From assembly GCA_019913005.1 (NCBI GenBank), contig JAIOHL010000281.1, positions 31,150 through 95,149 of the forward strand: a stretch of DNA of 64,000 nt. Direction: 5' to 3'. The notes under the pieces were generated by a model that was not told the origin of the DNA, made no database searches, and saw nothing but the letters and a program-made list of their open reading frames with translations. Positions 49,701 through 60,627 of this stretch are shown piece after piece. The DNA comes from Anaerolineae bacterium. GTDB taxonomy: Bacteria; Chloroflexota; Anaerolineae; Aggregatilineales; J027. The position numbers and the translations under genes were made by a program. The first letter of the stretch is position 1. Each line of letters begins with the position of its first letter.

Positions 49701-51023
49701 TTATTTGACCCGTTCTTGGGATACGGGCAGCGTGAAATAGAAAGTTGTGCCCACGCCTACCCGACTCTCTACCCAAATTTGACCGCCGTGCCGCTCCACC
49801 AGTTCCTTGCAAATCGCCAGACCTAACCCTGTCCCTTTGCGGCGGCGATTGAGGTTAAGGTCAGCCATCGAGAAACGATCAAAAATGGTGGGCAGGTTTT
49901 CGGCAGGAATCCCTTCGCCTGTATCGGCGACACTAAACATCAAGGAGTCTCCATCGCCAAGTTCGGCCCGTACCAGAATTGTGCCCCGTGAGGTAAATTT
50001 CAATGCGTTCGAAATCAAGTTCACCAATATCTGCTGGATACGGTCAGAATCCCCCCAGACAGGCGGCAAATCCGGTGTCATTTCGATTGCCAGTTCAACC
50101 TCTTCATTTTGGCGCAGTCCTTCGGCGATCCCAAGCGTCTGCTCCAAAATTCCACCGATTTCCAGTGTTTCGGGATAAAGCTCAAGGCCACCCTGTTCCA
50201 ATTTGGAGAGATCAAAAATATCGGAGACAAGGCGCAAAATTTGGCGGGTAGCACTCAGCGAACGGTCAATCCATAAGACCTGATCTTCGGTGACATCACC
50301 AAACACGCCTTCTTTCATCATGTCCAACGCACCAACAACGGTATTGAGAGGAGAGCGCAGGTCATGAGCAATATTGCCGAGCAGGGCAGTACGCAGGTGA
50401 TTTTCTTGCATGGCAGCTTCCCAATTGGCGGTGGCCTGCCAGCGTGCTTCTTCTAATTCGGCGGTACGTTCGCGCACCCGTTCTTCCAGTTCAGCGGCAA
50501 AACGCTCGCGCTGCTCATTCAACTGGGCATTTTCAATCGCAATGGCCGCCTGCCCCGCGAAAATATTGAGGAGCGGGATGTCTTTGGAAGTAAAGGCATT
50601 GGGGACGTCGCGGTTTTCAAGATACAGCACGCCCAACAACTTTCCGCGTGAACGTAAGGGTACACACAGGATAGATTGCAGGCGCAGTCGGAGCACACTT
50701 TTGATGGCATTAAAATTGTCATCTTCCAGTGCGTTGCGGGTGAGGACGGGTTCGCCTGTGGTAATGACCTGTTGCACGATTGACCGACTGACCGATTGGC
50801 CTTCACGATCCGATGGGTTGCCATACTTTACTTGAAAGTTCAGTGTGCCATCCGCTTCAACGAGGACGAGATAGCCATGCTGCCCCCCAGAAAATTCGAC
50901 GGCCTGTTGCATGACAAATTCCAACAAGGGCTGTAATTCACGATTTTCGGCCATGCGGCGGCTAATATCCAACACCCGCTCAAGGGCAGAATCTCTTTCT
51001 GTATTCTCGTCATTCATGTTCAA
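49701..51023 (-). CDS. GAF-domain histidine kinase
   Basis: 440 residues. A GAF domain (about 30-168) ends in AAIAIENAQLNEQ and is followed by a coiled coil (168-205). The DHp helix has H220 in NIAHDLRSPLN, and the HATPase domain carries NLISNALKFTS, DTGEGIPAE and [14 protein letters not shown]. No membrane helix or receiver is present, so it is a cytoplasmic sensor. The gene ends just 36 bases from rlmN, tail to tail. The signal and partner are unknown. A strong terminator follows. Confidence 0.94.
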   Translation of the reverse strand: MNMNDENTERDSALERVLDISRRMAENRELQPLLEFVMQQAVEFSGGQHGYLVLVEADGTLNFQVKYGNPSDREGQSVSRSIVQQVITTGEPVLTRNALEDDNFNAIKSVLRLRLQSILCVPLRSRGKLLGVLYLENRDVPNAFTSKDIPLLNIFAGQAAIAIENAQLNEQRERFAAELEERVRERTAELEEARWQATANWEAAMQENHLRTALLGNIAHDLRSPLNTVVGALDMMKEGVFGDVTEDQVLWIDRSLSATRQILRLVSDIFDLSKLEQGGLELYPETLEIGGILEQTLGIAEGLRQNEEVELAIEMTPDLPPVWGDSDRIQQILVNLISNALKFTSRGTILVRAELGDGDSLMFSVADTGEGIPAENLPTIFDRFSMADLNLNRRRKGTGLGLAICKELVERHGGQIWVESRVGVGTTFYFTLPVSQERVK

Positions 51024-51071
51024 GATTGCACCCCTCCCCTACTTCCAATAATCACGCTGTTATCTCCAATT

Positions 51072-52874
51072 CTATGGCATTTTGGGTGTTTGACGCTTCG
51101 ACTTTGGATCCCCCACTGGCTTTTTTCGGCTGGGCCGTTTAGCCACAGGCGGCGAGGTATCCAATGTTTTCTTTTGCGTTTCGAGTTCCTTTAGCAACCC
51201 TTCGATCTTGTCTTGGTTGCCATAGGTTTCACCCCCGCCCATTTTGAGAAATCGCTTTAAATCGGCGATAGCCTGCTTAAAATTTTGGAAATCGGCGTTG
51301 AGCAGTCCTCGCGCCAAATAATGTAAGGATTCGTCCGGTTCAAGGCGAATGACCCGGTTCAAATCATGAAATGCTGCATCTAGGTTGCCCGTCATGATAT
51401 AGGCGTCGGCGCGGTTGGCATACGCCTCAGCAAAATCGGGGTCAAGCGCAATGGCCTTGCCAAAATCACGGATGGCCCCCCGAAAATCCTCCTGTACTTT
51501 GCGCATCTGCCCCCGATTGTTATAGGATTCAGGATAATCAGGGTCAATCTTAATAGCGGCGTTCAGGTCTTGAATCGCTTTTTGCATATCATCCAATTGG
51601 AAGTAGGCAAAGGCGCGTTCGTTATAAGCATCCACATTTTCGATGTCGAGGGCGATAGCTTTCGAAAAATCTTCAATCGCGGCTTGATATTCTGCCCGAT
51701 CCATCCGCAGCAACCCTCGCGCATGATATGCCCCGGCAAGTTGTGGCTCTAGTGCAATGGCCCGATTAACATCCGCGATGGCCTTCTCCCAATCTTCCAG
51801 CCGCGCATAGGTAAAAGATCGCTGTAGATATATCTCGGCGGTGGGCGATTTATCAATCACAGTGGTGAAATCAGCAACAGCGGCAGGCAGATTATCCATA
51901 TCCAGATGGGCCAAGCCTCGATTGAAAAAGCCCTCTTCCGAGTCAGGATCAAGTTCAATAGCTTGGGTAAAATCCGCCAAGGCTAGGTCGGGTCGTCCCA
52001 CGTCCATATACAATGTTCCGCGTTCGTTATAAATCGGCGGAAACCGCGCTTCAAGCCGGATAGACTCACTAAAATCGGCTAACGCGCCCTGAATATCAAA
52101 CAGGTCGGCTCGAATCATGCCCCGTGTGTAGTAGCCAAATGGGTCTTCGGGTTCACGTTGCACAAACTCATTTAAATCGGCAAGGGCCTTATCCGTCTCA
52201 CCATAATCCCCCCACGCTACTCCCCGACTGTAGTACGCACCGGGGAAATCCGGATTATGTTGGAGCGACTGGGTAAAATCATCAATTGCTCCCTCAATGT
52301 CGCCAATGTCCATACGGGTAATGGCCCGCACATAATACGTTTGTGATGAGGGATCAATCTGGATCGCCTCGGAAAAATCGGCCAGCGCTTTGTCCGGTAG
52401 CCCTTTCCCCAGATGAGCACTCCCCCGGCTGAGTACCGCTTCCACCATTTTGGGTTGGATGCGGAGGGCCTCATTAAAATCTTGAATAGCAGCGTCATAA
52501 TTGCGCTGTTCACCGCGTGCAATCCCACGATTGAAATGAGCTTCGGCTTGTAGCCGCGTAATCACCGACAATTCATCATAGTCTTGCATCGCCCCATCAA
52601 AATCACCCAAGTTGGCGCGGGCAATGCTCTGGTTCTGAATAGCCACCGCATAGACTGGAAACTGGCGGAGAGATTCGTCAAAGTCGTCTATCGCCCGATC
52701 AAATTGGAAGGTGAATAGATAACACAGTCCGCGATTGTAATAGATGGCGGCGTCGCTCGGATCAAGCCGCAGCACTTGGGTGAAATCATCAATCGCACCT
52801 GCGTAGTCGCCTTTTTCAGCTTTGGAAAGCCCCCGCCCTCGGTATGTTTCTACTATTTTGTTTATGTTTGCCAT
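51072..52874 (-). CDS. TPR-repeat protein, 16 repeats
   Basis: 600 residues. About sixteen 34-residue tetratricopeptide repeats run without a break from residue 5 to about 550 (for example YYNRGLCYLFTFQFDRAIDDF and YNNRGQMRKVQEDFRGAIRDF). The last 45 residues are Lys/Arg/Ser/Pro-rich. There is no signal peptide, so it is a cytoplasmic interaction scaffold. Repeats are similar to each other but not identical, so they arose by old duplications. Partners are unknown; it lies on the same strand as the 90-residue protein upstream and the GAF histidine kinase downstream. Confidence 0.93.
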   Translation of the reverse strand: MANINKIVETYRGRGLSKAEKGDYAGAIDDFTQVLRLDPSDAAIYYNRGLCYLFTFQFDRAIDDFDESLRQFPVYAVAIQNQSIARANLGDFDGAMQDYDELSVITRLQAEAHFNRGIARGEQRNYDAAIQDFNEALRIQPKMVEAVLSRGSAHLGKGLPDKALADFSEAIQIDPSSQTYYVRAITRMDIGDIEGAIDDFTQSLQHNPDFPGAYYSRGVAWGDYGETDKALADLNEFVQREPEDPFGYYTRGMIRADLFDIQGALADFSESIRLEARFPPIYNERGTLYMDVGRPDLALADFTQAIELDPDSEEGFFNRGLAHLDMDNLPAAVADFTTVIDKSPTAEIYLQRSFTYARLEDWEKAIADVNRAIALEPQLAGAYHARGLLRMDRAEYQAAIEDFSKAIALDIENVDAYNERAFAYFQLDDMQKAIQDLNAAIKIDPDYPESYNNRGQMRKVQEDFRGAIRDFGKAIALDPDFAEAYANRADAYIMTGNLDAAFHDLNRVIRLEPDESLHYLARGLLNADFQNFKQAIADLKRFLKMGGGETYGNQDKIEGLLKELETQKKTLDTSPPVAKRPSRKKPVGDPKSKRQTPKMP

Positions 52875-52991
52875 ATACTTCCGAACCGTCTCGAACTTGC
52901 GGCGTGTGTCTGGGGAGTTACACTACCCATCTGCATAATTGTATAGGTTCGGTGCATCAGAGGAAAGTCTAGGCCATTTGTTTGGATGGAC

Positions 52992-53264
52992 TTATTCGCC
53001 AGTCGCCCCACCACGCCCCAAACTTTCCAGTAATTCCTTATATTTTTCCATGACAAACTGGCTTTCCTGATTTTTAGCGACTTCCTGTGCCAAGATTTCA
53101 CGCATGGTGTCCAGCAGTTCTTGTTCGGTCAGGATGCCTTTGCGAATCAGACTGCGAGCAACCGCACGGGTGATGATAAGAGCCTCGACGCCGCGCTCGC
53201 CCATCGTCAACAAGCTGCCAATAAAATCGCCAAAAATTTCTTGTGTGTTGCGAATATCCGCCAT
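52992..53264 (-). CDS. Small helical protein, unknown
   Basis: 90 residues, predicted helical (VEALIITRAVARSLIRKGILTEQELLDTMREILAQ), with a charged C-terminus. The pattern resembles small cytoplasmic regulators or adaptors, but I do not recognise it. AGGAAAT lies 7 bases in front of the ATG. It is the gene before the TPR protein on the same strand; the 117-base gap holds TACAAT on the minus strand, so the TPR gene may have its own promoter. Confidence 0.65.
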   Translation of the reverse strand: MADIRNTQEIFGDFIGSLLTMGERGVEALIITRAVARSLIRKGILTEQELLDTMREILAQEVAKNQESQFVMEKYKELLESLGRGGATGE

Positions 53265-53391
53265 TGGTCTATTTCCTTATCGGTTTGGGTAAAAATTCCA
53301 AAAATGCAGTAGGGGTATTTTAACCTAAACCTTTTAAGGCGCTACCTTTAATTAAGTAGTGAAATCAGGACAAATAGGGTCGCACGAATTT

Positions 53392-54762
53392 TTAGGGGGT
53401 GGTATCAAATACCAGCGTCCACAGACCACCAATCGCAGCAGCAGTATCTAGCAAGGTTGCCACTTGGGTAGAGACATCCACACTCAACAGGCCAGCACCT
53501 GAACTGGTAAAGCCATAGGTGATAAACCATTGACCATCGGGCGACCATGTGGGGGGTAATGCGCCTTCAATGGGGAGTTTGGCGGGGTTGCTGCCATCAA
53601 GACCGCTGAGTTGGATGCCATCGTTAAAATAAGCCACTGCGCCACTGATGTTGGGGGTGACAAATGTGCCTAGTTCGCCAACGGGCAGGCTATTTTGTTG
53701 ATAGGTTTGACCGTTAATCAAGATTTCGCCCATCCCGCCAACCGCTTGGAAATAGGGGCTACCGACCAATCGCACATCATACCAATCGCCTGTTGTAATT
53801 TGTACGGGAGTATTGGACGCCAGTGCCATGACATAAATTCCCGGCTCAAAAACCAAACTGACGGCTTGGGAAGGAACGGCAAACGCGGCAATATCGCTTA
53901 TAGGGTCATAGACAGGCAGGGTATTTTCCGATGCTTCTGGTAAATAGGCGGTAGCCGTGCCGTCGCTTAAATTCCATCCATAGAGGCCGCGTGCCCCGGC
54001 GGTGTAGCTGGGGGGCGAGAAGAGCAATGTGTCGGTTCCACGCCAACCCACACGGGTGACATCATTTGGATAAAGCGTGCCATTGTCCAATGTCAGGGTT
54101 TGTCCATCGGCTGTATGGATAGCATAAATTCCCTGACTGACATAACCCGCCCCACCAAACGTTTCCAAATTGCTATAGGTGAGCCAATTGCCATCCGGTG
54201 ACCAACTGAGAAAGGTTGCCGCACCGGAATGATTTTCAAGAAGGGCGGGGATGGGATTGGCGGCAAAATCCACCAAGTAGACATTGGCGCTGATGCCGTC
54301 TTGCCCTGATACGAACGCCAACCGCTGTCCATCGGGCGACCAAGCAGCGGTGGTGACGGCCCGCGCCATTTCATACAAGGGGTTGCCCAAGTCAGGTGGT
54401 TCGGTGAAAATTGGGAGATTGGCTGGGAGTAAGCTCTGTTCAAATAGCAGGGCGGCGTCGGGCACACTGAACACTTTCAGCAAGACAGGGGAGCCATTGG
54501 CATAGGGTTGAGCATAGATCACCGCGATTTTTTGCCCATCGGGGGAGGCGTGTAGGGCATAAACGGGTAGGTCAATCGCGGCGACAAACGGTTGCGGCGC
54601 ACTCCACTCCTCCGATGAGAGGGCAATCAGTGAAAGACCTGCTTGATCGTTGATATAGACGATATAGAGAGGATTTGATTGAGCTTGCGATACAACCGAT
54701 GGATGGGCTAGAAAAAGGATAATGGCAACCAATAGGCTAATAAAACGACTACTTTTGAACAT
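53392..54762 (-). CDS. Secreted TolB-like (PD40) beta-propeller protein
   Basis: 456 residues. An N-terminal signal peptide ([22 protein letters not shown]) follows the chosen ATG at 54762, which overlaps the upstream kinase stop by 14 bases. Further upstream starts would run deeper into that gene. The PD40/TolB-type blades are clear: [38 protein letters not shown] and [12 protein letters not shown]. It would fold as a propeller outside the membrane. The overlap suggests translation coupled to the histidine kinase, so it may be part of its sensing system, though this is inference. Confidence 0.85.
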   Translation of the reverse strand: MFKSSRFISLLVAIILFLAHPSVVSQAQSNPLYIVYINDQAGLSLIALSSEEWSAPQPFVAAIDLPVYALHASPDGQKIAVIYAQPYANGSPVLLKVFSVPDAALLFEQSLLPANLPIFTEPPDLGNPLYEMARAVTTAAWSPDGQRLAFVSGQDGISANVYLVDFAANPIPALLENHSGAATFLSWSPDGNWLTYSNLETFGGAGYVSQGIYAIHTADGQTLTLDNGTLYPNDVTRVGWRGTDTLLFSPPSYTAGARGLYGWNLSDGTATAYLPEASENTLPVYDPISDIAAFAVPSQAVSLVFEPGIYVMALASNTPVQITTGDWYDVRLVGSPYFQAVGGMGEILINGQTYQQNSLPVGELGTFVTPNISGAVAYFNDGIQLSGLDGSNPAKLPIEGALPPTWSPDGQWFITYGFTSSGAGLLSVDVSTQVATLLDTAAAIGGLWTLVFDTTP

Positions 54763-57340
54763 AAGCCGCCACCAACCGCCGAATTTCGCCCAATAAAGCA
54801 TCCCGACCATAGGCCCCTTTTTGAATAATTTTTTCAACGCTGCCATGCAACCGCTGGCGATCCTCGCTGCTTAAGTCCATCGCAGTCACGACAACCACCG
54901 GAATATGCTGCCATGTTTCGTGGTGGCGAACTTTCTCTAAAAATTGGAAGCCATCTACCTCTGGCATCATTAAATCGAGCAGGATCAGGGCGGGTTGATT
55001 TTCTTCAATGCGTTCCCAGCCTTCTCGTCCATTCTCAGCTTCCATGACCTGCCAGCCCTCAGTTTTGACCATATCCGCCAGCATGGTGCGTGTATTCAAG
55101 TCATCCTCTACAATCAATACTGGACAAGGCGGTTGGGCACAATCATAGCGTTTGAGTACACTAATCAACCGATCTCGTTCAATCGGTTTGGTCAGAAAAT
55201 CGGTTGCTCCCAGTGCATAGCCGACATTTTTATCATCACGAATGGTCAAGATCACAACCGGGATGTGGGCCAATTCAGGGTCAGCTTTGAGGCGGGTCAA
55301 GACATTCCAGCCATCCATCTCAGGCATCACAATGTCGAGGGTAATGGCGATGGGATGGATTTCTTTTGCGAACCGTAGTGCCTCTTGTCCACTCTGGGCG
55401 GTGACAACCGGCAACCCTTCTTCTTTGAGATGATATTCAATCAATTCGCGGGTGGCAGCGTCATCATCCACGACCAACACCGGACGGCGATCTCCCGTTG
55501 CTTTAACGGCGGCACTGGCTGGCGCAGTGGCAGAGGGGACAACGCCGACAGGTTCAACGACTTGGGGCAACCAAACCGTAAAAGTCGAGCCTTGCCCATC
55601 AACGCTGACAAATTCAATATCCCCGCCCATCATCTGGCAAAAACGGCGGGTAATGGCTAATCCCAGACCTGTGCCCCCATATTGACGGGTGGTACTGCTG
55701 TCGGCCTGCATAAATTCTTGGAATAGGCGATCTTGCTGCTCAAGTGGAATCCCAATTCCAGTGTCTTGCACCGTAAATTGGAAACCTGCCTGATTGCCTT
55801 TTTTCTGGGGCTGTGCCGTCAGCGTAATTGTGCCTGAATTGGTAAATTTGGCAGCATTGCTGAGGAGGTTAAACAAGACCTGTCGCACCTTCGTCAAATC
55901 AGCGTGGATATGACCCAAATTTGGCACGATATTGACATTTAATGTGTTTTGGTTGCGCTCCGACAAAGGACGGACGGATTCAATCACCGTTTGCAGCAAA
56001 TCTTCAATGGCAAAAGATTCCAGATGGAGTTCCATCCGGCCTGCTTCAATTTTGCTCAAATCCAGCACATCATTAATCAAACTCAGCAAGTGTCGTCCAT
56101 TTTCGACCACTCGATCCAGCCGATTGACCTGCTTTTCAGTGACCGGTCCATAGGTGCCGTTGATAATTAACTCACTGTAACCAATAATCGCGTTCATGGG
56201 GGTGCGTAATTCATGGCTCATATTGGCAAGAAAAGTGCTTTTGGCACGATTGGCAGCCTCGGCTTCTTCTTTGGCGTGGCGCAGTTCGGAAGTGGTTTTT
56301 TCGAGCGCCCCCAACATCGCATTGATTTCTTGACCCAGTATGGTAACTTCGTCTGTACCACTAAGCGCTACCCGTTCCGATAAATTACCTTGTTCGCCAA
56401 TGGCTTGAACGGTCATGCCAAATTGAGTCAGCCGTTTGACCAGCACCCGATCTACCAAAGTCCACATCGCCATGCCAACGACCACCCCGATACCGACCAG
56501 TGCAAGGGCGAAATAGAGTAAGGTGTGTTGGCCCTGCTCATAAATATCACGGGCTTGATCTACTCGTAATAAAAGTGCAGGATTACCCGCCACATCATCC
56601 ATCACGGTGTAACCCGCCACCCGATTTTCGTTCAGGGGGTCAACATAAATGGCATTGCCAGACGCCAACTCCGATTCGGCTTGCTTAAAATCCTCTGGGA
56701 GTAGAGGGTCATCAATAGGGTAGATTTCCAATGACAGCTTCAGGGTTTCCGCTAACGCTGCGATCTGTGCTTCATCTATATAGCGTCCCCAAATAAATGT
56801 CCCAGTGATTGGCCCGGCGCGGGTGCTGGTAATAATGGGTGCGGAGGCGACTAATAAGGGGGTGTTGTTGAACAGCACGATCCCGCTTGTGCTCTGATCG
56901 GTTCGTTGATAGGTGGTGAAGGATGGAAAAGCAAGGATATTATCAATGACTTCTTGGGATAGTGGAATCAGTTCATCGGTGGCGCTGTCCAATTCGGCGT
57001 CATGGATGACAATCCCATCCACATCCAAGATGATGAGGATGTCGGTTTGAATGGTTCTAAAAACATCTGCGTGCAGGTTCGTTTCAATATGCTCTGGATA
57101 ACGACCTTGCGCGAACTGCCATGTCTCGTCCCATGCGGCATAATCAACGGTTGATTTTCTCAGGTCATCCACATTCACTTGGAGGGCATTTTTCGCCCGT
57201 TGAACGTTTTGTTTTGAATCATCCTCTTCTAACTGACGGTAGCTATCCAGCAGAATGAATTGGGAAGCCCCCACCAGTAGCACGACCATGCTAACCAACG
57301 TAAGGACGATGATAAGGAGCGTTTTTTGGCGTAGTTTCAT
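54749..57340 (-). CDS. Hybrid histidine kinase: CHASE4, HAMP, kinase, two receivers
   Basis: 863 residues. TM1 about 7-30, an extracytoplasmic CHASE4 domain about 50-265 ([13 protein letters not shown]...), TM2 about 273-295, and HAMP about 297-350. The DHp helix has H376 in [10 protein letters not shown], and the HATPase carries [17 protein letters not shown] and [10 protein letters not shown]. Two receivers follow: about 619-730 with D669 and 739-855 with D789. The architecture is typical of multi-step phosphorelay kinases. It comes 19 bases after the YihY gene and overlaps the propeller gene downstream. Confidence 0.96.
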   Translation of the reverse strand: MKLRQKTLLIIVLTLVSMVVLLVGASQFILLDSYRQLEEDDSKQNVQRAKNALQVNVDDLRKSTVDYAAWDETWQFAQGRYPEHIETNLHADVFRTIQTDILIILDVDGIVIHDAELDSATDELIPLSQEVIDNILAFPSFTTYQRTDQSTSGIVLFNNTPLLVASAPIITSTRAGPITGTFIWGRYIDEAQIAALAETLKLSLEIYPIDDPLLPEDFKQAESELASGNAIYVDPLNENRVAGYTVMDDVAGNPALLLRVDQARDIYEQGQHTLLYFALALVGIGVVVGMAMWTLVDRVLVKRLTQFGMTVQAIGEQGNLSERVALSGTDEVTILGQEINAMLGALEKTTSELRHAKEEAEAANRAKSTFLANMSHELRTPMNAIIGYSELIINGTYGPVTEKQVNRLDRVVENGRHLLSLINDVLDLSKIEAGRMELHLESFAIEDLLQTVIESVRPLSERNQNTLNVNIVPNLGHIHADLTKVRQVLFNLLSNAAKFTNSGTITLTAQPQKKGNQAGFQFTVQDTGIGIPLEQQDRLFQEFMQADSSTTRQYGGTGLGLAITRRFCQMMGGDIEFVSVDGQGSTFTVWLPQVVEPVGVVPSATAPASAAVKATGDRRPVLVVDDDAATRELIEYHLKEEGLPVVTAQSGQEALRFAKEIHPIAITLDIVMPEMDGWNVLTRLKADPELAHIPVVILTIRDDKNVGYALGATDFLTKPIERDRLISVLKRYDCAQPPCPVLIVEDDLNTRTMLADMVKTEGWQVMEAENGREGWERIEENQPALILLDLMMPEVDGFQFLEKVRHHETWQHIPVVVVTAMDLSSEDRQRLHGSVEKIIQKGAYGRDALLGEIRRLVAAYVQK

Positions 57341-57359
57341 GGTTTCTGCATTATATGAT

Positions 57360-58358
57360 TTAGGGACGGGTGTCTTGGTCAGGTGGATTCAGGCGCGGTG
57401 GGAAAATCTGGCCGCTTAACATCAGGGTTGGCGGTTGGCTTTCTTCACGAATGGAAGTCAACTGCGGCCCCAGCCATTCATTGAGCGCTACGCAAATTTC
57501 CGCCCCAATTAAGACCAATGAGAACGTATAGTAGGCCCACAGCATAAAGACGACCACCGTTGTCACCGAGCCATAGATATAGTTTAGGGTCGAAATATTG
57601 GAGAGATAATAGACAAAGACCCGCTTGGCAAGCTCGAACGCCAACCCCCCAAGCAAAGCCGAGGGCAAAATGGCATCCCAACGCAAACGGGCACGGCGCG
57701 GCAAAAATCCATACAACATCGCAAAAATGGCCGCATTAAAGGCTGTTGGAATAAAAAGACTTGCCATGCGCAGCCACGTATTAAATTGATTCAAAAACAA
57801 TAGATTCAAAAAGCTGAATAACAGATTGGTGATGAGCGAGGCGACCAAGAAGATGATGAAGGTGCTAATCATAAACACCCCAATCAGACGGCGCTCATAA
57901 ATTTTGCGGCCCGTCGGAACGCCAAAGGTTCGCCCCAACACCGCTTCCAAGTTGCCAAACAGACTGCTGGATGACCAAACGAGGGTGATCGCGGCGAACA
58001 AACTGACCGAACCGCGTTCATCAAGGGCCAATGTGATGCCATCTTGCAGCACCGCCGCCGTTTCGCCGGGGAAAAACAGTGCCAAGACATCACCGACCTG
58101 TGTACGGGCTGAATCTCCCACAATGGAGACACCCAGAACAATGATCAGCAGAATCAGAGGGAATAATGAAAACAGGGCATAGTAGGAGAGGGCAGCGGCC
58201 TCGTGTGGGCCATATTTGGTAAAGCGATAGACGGCGTGAAATAACTCCCCAAGCAAGCCATCCGTCATGTTATTTAGCCGAACCAACACCCGTTCAACCG
58301 GACGACTAATGGACAGCCAGAGGTATTTCCAGAAATTTCTATCGAATAATCGCTTCAC
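57360..58358 (-). CDS. YihY/BrkB family membrane protein (UPF0761)
   Basis: 332 residues from a GTG at 58358, which has GAGGG 11 bases upstream; a TTG at 58376 would add six residues but has no ribosome site. Six hydrophobic segments are seen, starting at [24 protein letters not shown], then [80 protein letters not shown] and [23 protein letters not shown]. This is the usual layout of the family once misnamed RNase BN. Its transport role, if any, is unknown. It lies between rmlB and the kinase. Confidence 0.9.
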   Translation of the reverse strand: MKRLFDRNFWKYLWLSISRPVERVLVRLNNMTDGLLGELFHAVYRFTKYGPHEAAALSYYALFSLFPLILLIIVLGVSIVGDSARTQVGDVLALFFPGETAAVLQDGITLALDERGSVSLFAAITLVWSSSSLFGNLEAVLGRTFGVPTGRKIYERRLIGVFMISTFIIFLVASLITNLLFSFLNLLFLNQFNTWLRMASLFIPTAFNAAIFAMLYGFLPRRARLRWDAILPSALLGGLAFELAKRVFVYYLSNISTLNYIYGSVTTVVVFMLWAYYTFSLVLIGAEICVALNEWLGPQLTSIREESQPPTLMLSGQIFPPRLNPPDQDTRP

Positions 58359-58386
58359 CAGCTTTTCAGCCCTCAAGAATGATTTT

Positions 58387-58411
58387 GGGGGCGATTATAA
58401 CAACCGCCCCC
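58387..58411. terminator. GC-rich hairpin between rmlB and yihY
   Basis: GGGGGCG (58387-58393) pairs perfectly with CGCCCCC (58405-58411), with an 11-nt loop. No strong T-tract follows on the minus strand (AAAATC), so it may be an attenuator or RNA-stabilising hairpin between rmlB and yihY. Confidence 0.45.
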
Positions 58412-58420
58412 GATTTTGGC

Positions 58421-59446
58421 CTATTTTGCTTGGGCGAGGCGATCTTCGTACTGCTGTTTGTAATATTCCAGATACTCGCCTGTCTTGATTTTGCGCCACC
58501 ACCACTCGTTATCAATATACCACTGAATGGTTTGACGCATGGCGGTTTCAAAGTCGGTTGCCGGATGCCAGCCAAAATGTGCCCGTAGTTTGTCATTGGT
58601 TAGGGCATAGCGACGGTCATGACCGGGACGATCTGCGACATATTTAATCAGGCTTTCGGGTTTACCAAGCGTTTCCAAAATCAACTTGGTTATTTCGATA
58701 TTGTGGCGTTCATTTTCGCCCCCAATGTTATAAATCTCACCGGGAGCACCTTTGTGCAAAATCAAATCAATCCCGTCAGCGTGGTCGTCTACGTGCAGCC
58801 AATCACGCACCTGCATCCCATCCCCATACAGTGGCAGGGGGCGGTTATCAATGGCCTCAGTGATAAAAAACGGCGCGATTTTTTCAGGATATTGATACGG
58901 GCCAAAGGTGTTGCTGCCACGCGTCACGGTGGTGTGCATCCCATAGGTTACTTGATAGGCCCGCAGCATCAGTTCACCCCCGGCTTTACTGGCGGCATAG
59001 GGACTGTTGGGTTCTAGCGAATCACCTTCTTTGAAATAACCTTCGGGGATACTGCCATAGACCTCATCTGTCGAAACGTGATGGAAGCGGGTAATACCTA
59101 ATTTGCGGCAGGTTTCGAGCAGAATATACACCCCCACCACATCCGTATGTACAAAGGCGTGGGGATTCAAAATGCTGCGGTCTACATGCGACTCGGCGGC
59201 GAAATTGACCACCGCATCAATCTGATGATCTTTGAAAACGCGCTGGACGGTTTCTTCGTGGGCAATGTCGCCTTTTTCAAAGCGATAGTTCGGTTCATCA
59301 TCCACTTCCAGCAGATTATCGAGATTGCCTGCGTAGGTCAGCTTATCCAACACAATAATGTTGTAGTCGGGATATTTTTTGACCATGCGGCGCACAAAGG
59401 CACTGCCGATAAATCCGGCCCCGCCCGTAACGAGAATGTTCTTCAT
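58421..59446 (-). CDS. rfbB: dTDP-glucose 4,6-dehydratase (RmlB/RfbB)
   Basis: 341 residues. The NAD-binding GGAGFIGS is at residues 8-15, the catalytic STDE at 125-128 and the YxxxK pair at Y150/K154 in SPYAASKAGG. FAAESHVDRS is also typical of the dehydratase. It converts dTDP-glucose to dTDP-4-keto-6-deoxyglucose, the precursor of dTDP-rhamnose and other deoxysugars. It comes 23 bases after rmlA. The next two genes of the classical set (rmlC, rmlD) are not in this window. Confidence 0.97.
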   Translation of the reverse strand: MKNILVTGGAGFIGSAFVRRMVKKYPDYNIIVLDKLTYAGNLDNLLEVDDEPNYRFEKGDIAHEETVQRVFKDHQIDAVVNFAAESHVDRSILNPHAFVHTDVVGVYILLETCRKLGITRFHHVSTDEVYGSIPEGYFKEGDSLEPNSPYAASKAGGELMLRAYQVTYGMHTTVTRGSNTFGPYQYPEKIAPFFITEAIDNRPLPLYGDGMQVRDWLHVDDHADGIDLILHKGAPGEIYNIGGENERHNIEITKLILETLGKPESLIKYVADRPGHDRRYALTNDKLRAHFGWHPATDFETAMRQTIQWYIDNEWWWRKIKTGEYLEYYKQQYEDRLAQAK

Positions 59447-59469
59447 TGTGGTTCAATTCCTCAAACTGG

Positions 59470-60552
59470 CTATTTCAACAAACGAACTTGGCTATAATCG
59501 CCCAACACCATTTTATAGGCATGGGGTTTGGAATCGGCAACACCGACATCGGCATAACGTCCGATCAGGCTGTCTTGGATGCGCACAGGCACATTCGAGA
59601 TGCGGCAGTGTTCCAAAACAAGGCAGCGTTCCAATTCGCTATTTTCGACCACCACATTGTAATAAATGCTGGTGAATGGGCCGATAAAACTGTTCACGAT
59701 GCGCGAATTTTTGCCAATGATAGCGGGGCCGCGAATCACGCTGTTAATGACCTCCGCTCCTTCTTCAATGGTGACACGATCATCCACCAGCGAACTCGCA
59801 TCTACGTATCCCTTGATGACCGGGACGAGTTCGTCCAAAACTTTACCATTGGCGTCAAGCATGTCATGGGGCTTGCCTGTATCAATCCACCACCCGCGAT
59901 GCACGTGGGGGAACACAACATAACCATTTTCAATCAGCCATTGAATCGCGTCAGTGATTTCCAATTCGCCGCGTTTGGAGGGCTTGATGGAATGGACGGC
60001 CTTAAAGATATTCGGGTCGAACATATAAATGCCGACGAGGGCCAAATTAGAAGGCGGGTCGGCGGGTTTTTCCACGAGATATTCAATGCTGCCATTTTCA
60101 CGTAATTTGGCGACGCCATAATATTGGGCCTCGCGCACCGGAGTGAGCACAATTTGGCCGTTCCATTCAGGATGGTTGCCAAAATCCTTGATGAGTTCAC
60201 TGATGCCGCCTTGCAGCACATTATCGCCGAGGAACATGACAAAGCGCTCATTGCCCAAAAATTCTTGGGAGATTTTGACGGCGTGACCCAACCCTGCGGG
60301 TGCGTCTTGCTCAATATAGGTAATGCGAACGTTGCCAAATTGACTGCCATCCCCCACTGCTTCACGGACTTGTGGGCCAGTATCGCCAATCACAATGCCG
60401 ATTTCTTCTACCCCTGCGTCGCGGATGGCTTCGATGACCCGGAAAAGCACAGGTTTGTTGGCAACTGGAATGAGTTGTTTGGCGCGGGTATAGGTCAGTG
60501 GATACAGCCGTGTACCTTTCCCGCCGCTGAGAATAAGTCCTTTCAAGGTCAT
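59470..60552 (-). CDS. Glucose-1-phosphate thymidylyltransferase, long form (RmlA family)
   Basis: 360 residues. The nucleotide-binding start LILSGGKGTRLYPLT and the substrate segment KQLIPVANKPVL are complete, and FLGDN sits where expected. The extra C-terminus (residues 245-355) has short hexapeptide-like repeats (INSVIRGPAIIGKNSRIVNSFIGPFTSI) forming a left-handed beta-helix, as in the long RmlA-type enzymes. It makes dTDP-glucose from glucose-1-phosphate and dTTP. dTTP supply links it in principle to ThyX, but no regulatory link is seen. Confidence 0.93.
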   Translation of the reverse strand: MTLKGLILSGGKGTRLYPLTYTRAKQLIPVANKPVLFRVIEAIRDAGVEEIGIVIGDTGPQVREAVGDGSQFGNVRITYIEQDAPAGLGHAVKISQEFLGNERFVMFLGDNVLQGGISELIKDFGNHPEWNGQIVLTPVREAQYYGVAKLRENGSIEYLVEKPADPPSNLALVGIYMFDPNIFKAVHSIKPSKRGELEITDAIQWLIENGYVVFPHVHRGWWIDTGKPHDMLDANGKVLDELVPVIKGYVDASSLVDDRVTIEEGAEVINSVIRGPAIIGKNSRIVNSFIGPFTSIYYNVVVENSELERCLVLEHCRISNVPVRIQDSLIGRYADVGVADSKPHAYKMVLGDYSQVRLLK

Positions 60553-60586
60553 CCCCTCTGTTCTCTATAAAACACGATTTTGAAAC

Positions 60587-60612
60587 GGCATCCGATGATA
60601 AATTGAGATGCC
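60587..60612 (-). promoter_or_regulatory. Short inverted repeat between the BY-kinase-like gene and rmlA
   Basis: GGCATC (60587-60592) pairs with GATGCC (60607-60612) around 14 bases. It lies just after the stop codon at 60628. The following minus-strand sequence (GTTTCAAAATC) has no T-tract, so it is at most a weak attenuator. Confidence 0.25.
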
Positions 60613-60627
60613 CAATCTATTTTGTCG

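Noticed and set aside
59446..60105. 219-residue plus-strand open frame over rmlA
   Set aside because: RmlA on the minus strand is clear and intact; no domain is seen in the other frame.
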